Assembly (NCBI RefSeq): GCF_030160295.1
Contig: NZ_BSOB01000006.1
Location: 150,767 to 214,766, forward strand
DNA from: Dyella acidisoli
GTDB lineage: Bacteria > Pseudomonadota > Gammaproteobacteria > Xanthomonadales > Rhodanobacteraceae
DNA: 64,000 nt
Direction of reading: 5' to 3'
Each line of letters begins with the position of its first letter. Positions within the stretch are counted from its first letter, which is position 1. Below the pieces are notes generated by a model. That model was given only the letters and a program-made list of their open reading frames with translations. It was not told where the DNA came from and did not search any database. Shown piece after piece: positions 49,651 to 57,021 of this stretch. The translations under genes and the position numbers were made by a program.

Positions 49651-49693
49651 ACCCTCACCCGCCTCTCGGCACCCTCCCCCGAAGGGAGAGGGT
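49651..49693. repeat. C-rich palindromic repeat (family R3), variant
   Basis: ACCCTCACCCGCCTCTCGGC followed by ACCCTCCCCCGAAGGGAGAGGG. With the previous copy it fills the gap between the convergent ctpA and receptor 6 genes. Confidence 0.75.
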
Positions 49694-49716
49694 TCACTAA
49701 GGTGGATCTGGCCGAA

Positions 49717-51930
49717 TTAGAAATCGAACGGCTTTTCCAGCGTCAGAAACACACCACGACGCGGCCCATACTGCGGCGCACCCACGCCGACACCGGTGCC
49801 GCTACGCAGCCGGTACGAACGATCCAGCGCATTGATCAGCGCAAGCTGCGTGTGCACCTTGCCGATGCTTTCGAAGTCGAAATCATGTGACACGTTGAAG
49901 TTGAGCTGGAAGTAGTACGGCAGCGAAAGGCCATTCGGCACCAAGCCCGCCTGACGCAAACCGCTACCGAACAGATAATCGGCGCCGACCTTGGTGGTAT
50001 CGGTGATGGCGTAAGTAACACCACCCGATGAAGCCAGCTTCTGATCGTGATCGAGGTGAATAAAGTTGTTGGTGATGTAGGCCAGTTCATCCACACCGAA
50101 GTTGTACTGGCCGGTGATCACGTCCTTGCCCATCGCACGGCTGTACGCGGCGTTGAAATACGCGGACAGCGGGCCATGGTTATACGAAAGCGTGAACTCG
50201 GTACCACGCACGCGGCCGTACTTGTAGTTGAACGTGGAGTACACCAACGCGGTACCGAACTGCCCAAGATCCTGCAGGCGCTCCACCTTGCGATAGTAGG
50301 CATCCAGACCCAGCGTCCAATCCGAGCCGATGTTCTGCTGTACGCCCGCGTCGAAGTAGTTGGAACGTTCTGTCAGCGGCGTGTTGTTGCCGTAGTTTTT
50401 CACCGCATTGGTGGTGTTGGCGAACGCGTCGATGTTCTCACTGGAGATCAGCTCCGTCTGCGGCGGCGTGAAGTAACGCGAATAGCCGGCATGGAACGTG
50501 GTGCTGTCGGTGGCCTGCCACAGCATCCCTACGCGCGGACTGAGCTGACTTTCTTCACGGAACGCCGTGTAACGGTCGCCGCGCAAGCCGTAGTTGAGGG
50601 TAAAGGTGTCGGTGATGTCCCATTCGTCCTGCAGATAGATCGCCGCCGTCTTCGCGAGAATGCGATCGCCCGAGAAGATATTGAACGGTACCGTGCTGGC
50701 TTGGCTGCCATCCGGGTTGGTCGGGAACACCAACGAATTGGTGTTGGTCATGGCGCGATCGAATTCGTAATAAACACCGTAGCGCAGCGTGTGCGAACCA
50801 CCCCACGGCGTGGCGAAATCCGCCTGCAGCGTCGATGCGCGGTCGTTCTGGTTGATCTGACCCGCGACGCCGTTGAACATCAGATCGCCGATGTCATCGG
50901 GGTAATACTGCAATCCGCTGTAACGCTGGCCGATCGACACCTGATAGGTGGTATCACCGAGTTTCCCCTGCAGCGCCAGCATGCCGAAGCGCGTCTGTTC
51001 GTTCTGGCGCTCGTTTAAGTTGGCGGAGTTGAAATCAGTCTGGTCCAGATAGCCGAACTGCGGCGTCTGGCTTGGATTGTTCGGAATCTGGAAGCGGTTG
51101 TTGGTCACGCCAAACAGGAAACTCAGACGCGTGTCGTTGTTGATCAGATAGGTGATGTCGCCGAAACCCTTCACCTGATTCGTGTGGTCATGGATCGGAT
51201 CGCGGCTACGCGTCGGGTTTTCGATGCCGACGTTGTTCTCCAGATAATTGCCGGTGAAGAAGTAGCTCCAGTTACCGCTGTGCCCCCAGATCGACGCATA
51301 CGGATTGACGGTGCCGAACGTTCCGCCGGTGATGCCGACCACACCACCGTTGCTGAGGTCCGTACCATTCTTGGTAGTGATGTCTACGACCGCAGCTGTG
51401 CGCTCGCCGTATTGCGCTGGCAGCGCACCGTCGAGCAGTTTCACGCTCTGGATGGTGCGCGCATCAATGGTTTGTCCGAAGCCGGCAATCGATTCCGGCA
51501 GCATGACGCCGTTGATGCGGTACTGCAGATTGGCGTGATCACCGCGCACGTGCAGCTGACCGTAGGAATCCTGCACCACGCCCGGCGCTTGCAGCAGCAC
51601 CTGATTGAGCGGCGTGGAGGCACCCAGCGGCAGAGCCTGGATGTCCTGGGCGTTGATCACATACTCACTGCTACCCGTATCCGGCGACAGGTTGTTGCGC
51701 GCCACGTCCAGTGCCGCGGTGACGTTTACCGCACCGAGCTGCTTTGCCTTGGTGGCGCGACGGTTGCGTGACGCCTGGTCGGCGGTATCGCCCGAGGTAT
51801 CGTCGCCAGCCGGCGGCTGCGCCGTCGCGGCGGGAGGCTGGGTGGGCGCCTGACCAGTAACGGACTCGGCGTAACTGGCGGAGGCATACAGCGCGAGGCA
51901 AAGGCCTAAGGCAAGCGGAGACACTTTCAT
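49717..51930 (-). CDS. TonB-dependent outer-membrane receptor 6, possibly for zinc
   Basis: A 737-residue receptor, shorter than the other five. The signal peptide (about 1-21, ending SYA) is followed by a Pro/Ala/Asp linker, a plug (about 75-205, with LNQVLLQAPGVVQDSYGQLHVRG split over the TonB-plug start) and a barrel that ends KPFDF. The plug belongs to a different group from receptors 1-3 and 5. The promoter region holds an 18-base perfect palindrome that resembles a Zur box, so zinc uptake under zinc limitation is a reasonable guess. Histidines occur in surface segments (DPIHDHTNQV, about 242-251), but there is no long His-rich loop as in ZnuD. No transporter genes are adjacent. Confidence 0.9.
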   Translation of the reverse strand: MKVSPLALGLCLALYASASYAESVTGQAPTQPPAATAQPPAGDDTSGDTADQASRNRRATKAKQLGAVNVTAALDVARNNLSPDTGSSEYVINAQDIQALPLGASTPLNQVLLQAPGVVQDSYGQLHVRGDHANLQYRINGVMLPESIAGFGQTIDARTIQSVKLLDGALPAQYGERTAAVVDITTKNGTDLSNGGVVGITGGTFGTVNPYASIWGHSGNWSYFFTGNYLENNVGIENPTRSRDPIHDHTNQVKGFGDITYLINNDTRLSFLFGVTNNRFQIPNNPSQTPQFGYLDQTDFNSANLNERQNEQTRFGMLALQGKLGDTTYQVSIGQRYSGLQYYPDDIGDLMFNGVAGQINQNDRASTLQADFATPWGGSHTLRYGVYYEFDRAMTNTNSLVFPTNPDGSQASTVPFNIFSGDRILAKTAAIYLQDEWDITDTFTLNYGLRGDRYTAFREESQLSPRVGMLWQATDSTTFHAGYSRYFTPPQTELISSENIDAFANTTNAVKNYGNNTPLTERSNYFDAGVQQNIGSDWTLGLDAYYRKVERLQDLGQFGTALVYSTFNYKYGRVRGTEFTLSYNHGPLSAYFNAAYSRAMGKDVITGQYNFGVDELAYITNNFIHLDHDQKLASSGGVTYAITDTTKVGADYLFGSGLRQAGLVPNGLSLPYYFQLNFNVSHDFDFESIGKVHTQLALINALDRSYRLRSGTGVGVGAPQYGPRRGVFLTLEKPFDF

Positions 51931-51976
51931 GCAGGGGAATCCGGGCGGTTGTTGTTAGACGGAAAGGAAGCAGACT

Positions 51977-51994
51977 GAAATGTTATAACATTTC
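51977..51994 (-). promoter_or_regulatory. Zur-box-like palindrome upstream of receptor 6
   Basis: The perfect 18-base palindrome GAAATGTTATAACATTTC lies 47-64 bases before the ATG and includes a -10-like TATAAC. It shares the half-site GAAATGTTATA with the known gammaproteobacterial Zur operator, but with a shorter centre, closer to the form I recall from alphaproteobacteria. A bound repressor would block the promoter. Confidence 0.55.
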
Positions 51995-52119
51995 CATTAC
52001 GCCGAACGAACGCCCCAGAAGTCATGCCCAGTGACATAAGGGGTTCATGCCGCCCTCATCAGCCGTGCACATGGGCGGTCTATGATCGCCCGGTCTGATA
52101 TTTCCCCACGGAGCGCGGC

Positions 52120-52800
52120 ATGACCGAGCCCAACGGCACGCAAACCACCCCCAACCTGCCTGCAGTAGTCACTCAGGATGAGGCAAGCAGCCGGGTGACC
52201 CGGGCGATTCTGGATTTCATCAGCCAGATTCCCGACAGCAAGGTGCACAGTCAGAGCAATCCGGACGCTGAGGCGCGCCGGCTTGCCAGCCGCGCCGCCC
52301 AACGCGCAGCGCTGACTGCCGGCACGCTAGCCTTGCCGCCCGGCCCGCTCGGCTGGCTCACCATCCTGCCGGAACTGATTTCGATCTGGAAAATCCAGGC
52401 GCAACTGGTCAGCGACATCGCCGCGGCTTACGGCAAGCATGCGGAATTGGGCCGCGAACAAATGTTGTGGTGCCTGTTCCGGCACACCTCCGCACAGGCA
52501 TTTCGCGACTTGGTCGTGCGGCTAGGCGATCGCCTGATCTTCCGGCGCGTCTCCTATGGCGTGATCGAACGCGTTGCCAAACAGATCGGCGTGAAAGTGA
52601 CGCAGCGTGCGCTGGGCGAAGGGCTCTCACGCTGGATGCCGGTGATCGGTGCCATTGGCGTAGGCGGTTATGCCTACTACGACACTCGACAGGTGGCGGC
52701 GACCGCCATTGCGATGCTGAAGAGCGAGATTGGGACAGCCGACAGCGAAGACAGCGCGAACACGGTGACGCAGGAAGTGCAGGCGACGCGGATGCATTAG
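52120..52800 (+). CDS. EcsC family protein
   Basis: A 226-residue protein matching the EcsC family, named from a Bacillus operon for an ABC exporter but widespread with no defined role. The central hydrophobic stretch AALTAGTLALPPGPLGWLTILPEL (starts about residue 63) and the amphipathic segment ending in GAIGVGGYAYYDTRQV match the family pattern. It is probably membrane-associated. It is divergent from receptor 6, and the 189-base gap contains the Zur-like palindrome, which could affect both genes. A REP palindrome follows 43 bases after its stop. Confidence 0.85.
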   Translation: MTEPNGTQTTPNLPAVVTQDEASSRVTRAILDFISQIPDSKVHSQSNPDAEARRLASRAAQRAALTAGTLALPPGPLGWLTILPELISIWKIQAQLVSDIAAAYGKHAELGREQMLWCLFRHTSAQAFRDLVVRLGDRLIFRRVSYGVIERVAKQIGVKVTQRALGEGLSRWMPVIGAIGVGGYAYYDTRQVAATAIAMLKSEIGTADSEDSANTVTQEVQATRMH

Positions 52801-52842
52801 ATTTAGCAACGCAATAGCTCGGCAAATCCCCCTATTTCCTCA

Positions 52843-52872
52843 GCGTCATTCCGGCGACGGCCGGAATGACGC
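52843..52872. repeat. REP-type palindrome (family R4)
   Basis: GCGTCATTCCGGC-GACG-GCCGGAATGACGC, a perfect 13-base stem, between ecsC and the pteridine reductase gene. Confidence 0.85.
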
Positions 52873-52902
52873 CAAGGCTAGATCGCGCATAACCATAGGA
52901 AC

Positions 52903-53655
52903 ATGCATATGGATTCGTCCAAACCGCGCCCGGTCGCACTGATCACTGGTGGCGCCAAGCGCGTAGGTGCCGTGATCGCGCGCACCCTGCATGCCGCCGG
53001 GTACGACCTCGCCTTGCACTGTCGCCATTCGAGAACAGACGCGGATGCGCTTGCTGACGAACTTTCCGCGCAGCGCGCCAACAGCGCGCTAGTCGTGCAA
53101 GCGGATCTTGCGGACCTACCGGCACTGCCGAATCTGGTCGACACAACGGTTTCACGTTTCGGTCGTCTCGACGCACTGGTCAACAACGCCTCCGCGTTTT
53201 ATCCCACGCCGTTGGAAACGGCCACGTTGACGCAATGGAACGAGTTGTTCGCATCCAACGCGCAAGCGCCCTTCTTTCTTGCACAAGCCGCGCTGCCGGC
53301 ATTACGTGAAGCGCGCGGCGCTATCGTCAATCTCGTGGACATCTACGCCGAGCGTGCGCTGGCGCAACATCCCATCTACGTGATGGCAAAAGCGGCATTG
53401 GCGGCGATGACGCGCTCACTGGCGCTCGATCTCGGCCCGGACATCCGCGTCAACGGCGTCGCACCCGGCGCGGTCATGTGGCCAAGCGATGGCAAACCGT
53501 ACAGCGATCAGGAAGCCATGCTGGCGCGCACACCGCTCAAGCGTGCCGGAGCGCCGGAAGATGTGGCCAGCGCCGTGTTGTGGCTGTTGCGCGATGCGCC
53601 GTTTGTCACCGGCCAGATCATTCGCGTGGATGGCGGGCGCAGCGTATCGGTCTAG
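52903..53655 (+). CDS. Pteridine reductase (short-chain dehydrogenase, FolM-like)
   Basis: A 250-residue short-chain dehydrogenase. TGGAKRVG (15-22) is the NADPH motif with arginine, typical of pteridine reductases such as PTR1 and FolM, which reduce dihydrobiopterin, dihydrofolate or related pterins. NNAS, the catalytic serine region and YVMAK (the Tyr-Lys pair) are present, and the C-terminal end GQIIRVDGGRSVSV is normal. Its stop shares the bases CTAG with the stop of folK on the other strand, so the folate-related genes meet tail to tail. A start two codons later (ATG at 52909) is possible. Confidence 0.9.
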   Translation: MHMDSSKPRPVALITGGAKRVGAVIARTLHAAGYDLALHCRHSRTDADALADELSAQRANSALVVQADLADLPALPNLVDTTVSRFGRLDALVNNASAFYPTPLETATLTQWNELFASNAQAPFFLAQAALPALREARGAIVNLVDIYAERALAQHPIYVMAKAALAAMTRSLALDLGPDIRVNGVAPGAVMWPSDGKPYSDQEAMLARTPLKRAGAPEDVASAVLWLLRDAPFVTGQIIRVDGGRSVSV

Positions 53656-54134
53656 AGTTGCTCGATGATGAGCGGCTCGCTTTCAACCGGAAATGCCGCC
53701 CACAGCTCAGCCATAGTGCGTCCGTTGACCGGGTGACGCATCTCCGGCGCGATATCGGCGATCGGCTTCAGCACAAACGCATGCTTCAGTTCCTTGCGCG
53801 GAATATCCAGATGCCCCGGCCCCTGCGTAACGAGGTCGTCGTAAAGCACGATATCCACATCCAGCGTGCGGTCGGCGTAACGCGGCACATCGCGGCGACG
53901 GCCATGGCGATCTTCCAGCGCATGCAGCCAATCGTTGAGTTCGTTGGGCGAAAGCTCTGTATCCAAGCCCACGGCGAGATTGATGAAATCCGCACCGTCG
54001 AAGCCGACCGCGGCACTGCGATAGGCAGGCGATACGTCGATATCGCCGAAGTGCGCACGCAACTCGTTCAGCGCGGCGCGCAGATAGCGATGCGGCTCCT
54101 GATTGGAGCCAAGACTCAAGTAAACGCGCGCCAT
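53652..54134 (-). CDS. folK: HPPK, 2-amino-4-hydroxy-6-hydroxymethyldihydropteridine diphosphokinase
   Basis: A 160-residue kinase that moves pyrophosphate from ATP to 6-hydroxymethyl-7,8-dihydropterin in folate synthesis. It begins MARVYLSLGSNQEPHRYLRAA and contains the HPPK signature RYADRTLDVDIVLYDD with the two metal-binding aspartates, plus LDIPRKEL and FVLKPIADIAP. The length is normal. The ATG at 54134 matches the family start; the open frame runs further upstream only because the structured element there has no stop codons. The nearest Shine-Dalgarno-like GGAG (54147-54150) lies inside the outer stem of that element. It follows folB on the reverse strand. Confidence 0.95.
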   Translation of the reverse strand: MARVYLSLGSNQEPHRYLRAALNELRAHFGDIDVSPAYRSAAVGFDGADFINLAVGLDTELSPNELNDWLHALEDRHGRRRDVPRYADRTLDVDIVLYDDLVTQGPGHLDIPRKELKHAFVLKPIADIAPEMRHPVNGRTMAELWAAFPVESEPLIIEQL

Positions 54135-54140
54135 GTCTAT

Positions 54141-54409
54141 GGGATGCTCCGATCCATTCTGCGTGGGCGTCACCGGCTCTGTCCGTTCGCAGGCCACAGG
54201 GCCATCGGCGAAGGCAGACTGGCCGTCTGTCGAGGCGATGGACCGAAGGCATGCGGACGGACAGAACCGGCCCGAAGGGTGATGTCCAGAAGGCTCGCAG
54301 GCTGCGCCGCGCGACTTGAAAAGACGGCCAGTCTTCCCTGCGCCGCGCAACACAGCCTGCGAGCCTTCTGGACATCATGCCGCCTACGCAGAATGGATCG
54401 AAGCATCCC
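54141..54409. repeat. Multi-branched palindromic element filling the folB-folK gap
   Basis: Imperfect 27-base ends (54141-54167 and 54383-54409, GGGATGCTYCGATCCATTCT onward) pair and enclose two further hairpins. Hairpin A (about 54173-54271) has arms GGCTCTGTCCG / CGGACAGAACC. Hairpin B has perfect 23-base arms (54280-54302 and 54355-54377, GATGTCCAGAAGGCTCGCAG). The inner tips of A and B carry mutually complementary AGACTGGCCGTCT-type sequences. The element begins at the folB stop codon and ends ten bases before folK's ATG. Confidence 0.88.
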
Positions 54410-54765
54410 TAGGGCCGCTTCCCGCGCTCAATGCGTACACCGACGGCTTTCGCACCGCGCACCGCGCCGGGCTTGGACAGTTTCAGCCGCACCCACACCA
54501 CGCCGAATTCCTCGCGAATGATCGCGACGCAACGCTCGGCCAGCGTTTCGACCAAGCCGAATTTCGATTCACTCACGTAAGCGATGAGCCGCTTGGACAC
54601 ATCTTTGTAATTGAGTGTGTCGGTGATGTCGTCGCTGGCGGCGGGCACGGTGTTGTCGAACGCCATCTCGATGTCGAACGACAAGGTCTGGCGCACGCGG
54701 CGCTCCCAGTCGTAGATGCCGATGACGGTGTCGATGCGCAGATCTTCGATGAAAACTATGTCCAT
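54409..54765 (-). CDS. folB: Dihydroneopterin aldolase
   Basis: A 118-residue enzyme that splits dihydroneopterin to hydroxymethyldihydropterin and glycolaldehyde, the step before HPPK. MDIVFIEDLRIDTVIGIYDWER is the family start, with the catalytic-site glutamate in the helix; LNYKDVSKRL and VETLAERCV are the other conserved parts, and KLSKPGAVRGAKAVGVRIER holds the C-terminal catalytic lysine region. The ATG at 54765 is chosen by alignment. It lies 32 bases after tsaD on the reverse strand; folK follows beyond a 274-base structured gap. Confidence 0.94.
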   Translation of the reverse strand: MDIVFIEDLRIDTVIGIYDWERRVRQTLSFDIEMAFDNTVPAASDDITDTLNYKDVSKRLIAYVSESKFGLVETLAERCVAIIREEFGVVWVRLKLSKPGAVRGAKAVGVRIERGKRP

Positions 54766-54797
54766 GCGTGCAAGCGTCGCGGATGCGAGCGATACGA

Positions 54798-55865
54798 TCA
54801 AGCGGCGGGCGGCAGGGTCTGCAGATCCCAGCGCGGAAAGACCTGCACGGATTCATCCTGGTGCTGGCCATGCGCCAGCCGGATCGCACCGGCCAGCGCG
54901 ATCATTGCGCCATTGTCGGTACAGAACTGCAGGCGCGGAAAATACGTTCTGAAGCCATCTTTTGCGCCGGCGGCAGCGAGCTCTTCGCGCAGACGGCGGT
55001 TGGCGCCGACACCACCGGCAATCACCAACCGATGCGCGCCGGTTTCGGCAAGGGCACGACGGCATTTGATCAGCAGCGTATCGACGATCGCTTCCTCGAA
55101 CGCGCGAGCGATGTCGGCACGCGTTTGTTCGCTCTGATCGGATTGCTGCCAAGCCAGCAGCACCTGCGTCTTCAGTCCGGAGAAGCTGAAATCGAGCCCG
55201 GGACGATCGGTCATCGGACGCGAAAAACGGAACACCCCCGGCCGCCCCTGGCCCGCCAAAGCCGCCAGTGCGGGACCACCCGGATATGGCAAACCCATCA
55301 TCTTGGCGGTCTTGTCGAAGGCTTCGCCGGCGGCGTCGTCCAACGTGTCGCCCAGGATGCGGTAATGGCCGATGGCCTCCACCTCTACCAACATCGAATG
55401 ACCGCCGGACACCAGCAGAGCCACAAATGGCGGCGCGGGCGGATCGTCTTCAAGCAGGGGCGCGAGCAGATGTCCTTCCATATGATGGACACCGATCGCA
55501 GGCACGCCCAAGGCCCAGGCCATTGCCCGGCCTGTGGCTGCGCCCACCAACAATGCGCCGACCAGGCCAGGTCCGGCGGTGTAAGCTACGCCGCCGAGAT
55601 CCGCGGGAGTCAGTCCGGCCTCCTTAAGAGCTTCACGCACCAGCGGCAACAGCTTGCGCACGTGATCGCGGCTGGCGAGTTCTGGCACCACGCCACCGTA
55701 GTCGGCATGCAGCTTCACCTGGGTGTACAGGGTGTGTGCCAGCAGCCCATGTCCTGGCGCCTGCGGCTCCCAGCGCAGCAGGGCGACGCCGGTCTCATCG
55801 CAGGACGTTTCGATGCCCAGCACGGGGCGGGGAACGGGGGATGGGGAATGGGGAACAGAAGACAT
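54798..55865 (-). CDS. tsaD: tRNA threonylcarbamoyladenosine synthesis protein TsaD
   Basis: A 355-residue ASKHA-fold protein that, with TsaB and TsaE, adds threonylcarbamoyl to A37 of tRNAs reading ANN codons. It has [12 protein letters not shown] near the start, the metal-binding [12 protein letters not shown] (HxxxH histidines), and SGGHSMLV and [14 protein letters not shown] for nucleotide binding. The start is uncertain. The ATG at 55865 gives a Pro/Ser-rich leader ([13 protein letters not shown]) encoded by short G-rich repeats, and a GTG just before LGIETS would remove it. It is divergent from rpsU, the usual neighbour. Confidence 0.95.
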   Translation of the reverse strand: MSSVPHSPSPVPRPVLGIETSCDETGVALLRWEPQAPGHGLLAHTLYTQVKLHADYGGVVPELASRDHVRKLLPLVREALKEAGLTPADLGGVAYTAGPGLVGALLVGAATGRAMAWALGVPAIGVHHMEGHLLAPLLEDDPPAPPFVALLVSGGHSMLVEVEAIGHYRILGDTLDDAAGEAFDKTAKMMGLPYPGGPALAALAGQGRPGVFRFSRPMTDRPGLDFSFSGLKTQVLLAWQQSDQSEQTRADIARAFEEAIVDTLLIKCRRALAETGAHRLVIAGGVGANRRLREELAAAGAKDGFRTYFPRLQFCTDNGAMIALAGAIRLAHGQHQDESVQVFPRWDLQTLPPAA

Positions 55866-55967
55866 CTCGATAGGTACCGTCATCAGCGCCAAATGGCATT
55901 TTGCCGATGCAGCCCGCCTTGCGATACCTTTCCACGCCCTCGCCACCTAATTTCTGTCGCCCGCTCT

Positions 55968-55997
55968 TTGAATTTTTCACCCACACCAGCGTATACT
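55968..55997 (+). promoter_or_regulatory. Promoter of rpsU
   Basis: TTGAAT (55968-55973), an 18-base spacer and TATACT (55992-55997), about 48 bases before the rpsU ATG. The sequence ATTTTTCACCCA occurs at the -35 (55971 onward) and again about 50 bases further on. Confidence 0.6.
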
Positions 55998-56044
55998 TGG
56001 CGGCTCGCCGTATTTTTCACCCAATTCACCATCCCGGAGTTTCC

Positions 56045-56260
56045 ATGCCCAGCGTAAAAGTCCGCGAGAACGAGCCATTCGAACTCGCCCTGCGTCGCTT
56101 CAAGCGCACCTGCGAAAAGGCCGGCATCCTCGCCGAGACCCGCAAGCGCGAGTTCTATGAAAAGCCGACCCAGGAACGCAAGCGCAAGCGCGCCGCTGCT
56201 GTGAAGCGTCATCTGCGCCGTCTGTCGCGCGACGTTTCGCGCAAGACCCGCCTGTACTGA
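56045..56260 (+). CDS. rpsU: 30S ribosomal protein S21
   Basis: A 71-residue protein that matches S21 over its whole length: [20 protein letters not shown], the central [13 protein letters not shown] and the basic end. S21 helps mRNA start-site recognition on the 30S subunit. CGGAG precedes the ATG. In E. coli rpsU heads the macromolecular synthesis operon with dnaG and rpoD; here yqeY lies between rpsU and dnaG. Confidence 0.97.
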   Translation: MPSVKVRENEPFELALRRFKRTCEKAGILAETRKREFYEKPTQERKRKRAAAVKRHLRRLSRDVSRKTRLY

Positions 56261-56387
56261 GCCTGCCCTTAGCGGGAGTGTTCCGCTTCGGCGGGGATTG
56301 AGGTCCTGGCGCGCCTCGCGCCGCACTCGTTCAGCGCTCGCAGCTGGCGCGTCCATTCGCAGCCACTGCCTGCAAGGCACTTGCACT

Positions 56388-56423
56388 AGCCGACGTTGCT
56401 CCGCAACGTCGGCTTTGTGCTTT
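56388..56423 (+). terminator. Hairpin between rpsU and yqeY
   Basis: Perfect 12-base stem AGCCGACGTTGC-TCC-GCAACGTCGGCT followed by TTGTGCTTT. It can end most rpsU messages early, giving more S21 than YqeY and DnaG. Confidence 0.75.
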
Positions 56424-56439
56424 CCGAAGGAGTCATTCC

Positions 56440-56886
56440 ATGACACTAAAGCAGCAAATTACGGAAGACATGAAAGCCGCCATGCGAGGCGGCGACAAGC
56501 ACCGCCTCGGCGTGATCCGCCTGATCCTGGCTGCCGTGAAGCAGCGCGAAGTGGACGAACGGATCGAGCTGGACGACACCCAGACCCTCGCCGTGCTGGA
56601 GAAAATGCTCAAGCAGCGCAAGGATTCCGTCAGCCAGTACGCTGCCGCCGGCCGCGAAGATCTTGCCGACGTAGAGCGCGCCGAGATGGCGGTGATCGAA
56701 GGTTATCTACCCGCCAAGCTCAGCGAGGCCGAAATCGATGGCCTGATCGACGCTGCCATCGCCGAAACCGGCGCCAGCGGCGCGCGTGACATGGGCAAGG
56801 TGGTGGCAGCAGTGAAGGCCAAGGCCGCTGGCCGTGCCGACATGGGCCAAGTTTCGGCCCGCATCAAGACTCGCCTGGGCGGCTGA
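56440..56886 (+). CDS. yqeY: GatB/YqeY domain protein
   Basis: A 148-residue protein of the YqeY family, related to the tail domain of the GatB amidotransferase subunit, which binds tRNA. MTLKQQITEDMKAAMRGGDK and the C-terminal GARDMGKVVAAVKAKAAGRADMG are typical. Its own role is not settled; a tRNA-linked function is a guess from the domain. It lies between rpsU and dnaG, as in many proteobacteria. AAGGAG precedes the ATG. Confidence 0.92.
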   Translation: MTLKQQITEDMKAAMRGGDKHRLGVIRLILAAVKQREVDERIELDDTQTLAVLEKMLKQRKDSVSQYAAAGREDLADVERAEMAVIEGYLPAKLSEAEIDGLIDAAIAETGASGARDMGKVVAAVKAKAAGRADMGQVSARIKTRLGG

Positions 56887-56888
56887 TC

Positions 56889-56962
56889 GTAGGTTGGGGT
56901 GCAAACCCCAACATGGCCATATCAATCAGGATCGCGATGTTGGGGCTTGCACCCCAACCTAC
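56889..56962. repeat. Palindromic repeat (family R2)
   Basis: GTAGGTTGGGGTGCAAACCC and inverted GGGGCTTGCACCCCAACCTAC around an AT-rich centre, two bases after the yqeY stop and 60 bases before the dnaG start. Confidence 0.88.
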
Positions 56963-57021
56963 ACCTGCGAACAGATATCCCTGGGCAGCGGAACGAAGCA
57001 GAAACGCTAGACTATCCGCTT

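Noticed and set aside
54141-54353. N-terminal extension of folK through the structured element
   Set aside because: The frame is open only because the element lacks stops; the extra 73 residues have no family match, and HPPK begins at MARVYLSLGSN.
54141-54409. Tetrahydrofolate riboswitch
   Set aside because: The known THF riboswitch classes occur mainly in Gram-positive bacteria and are much smaller; I cannot match their conserved loops here. The element is kept as an unassigned structure.
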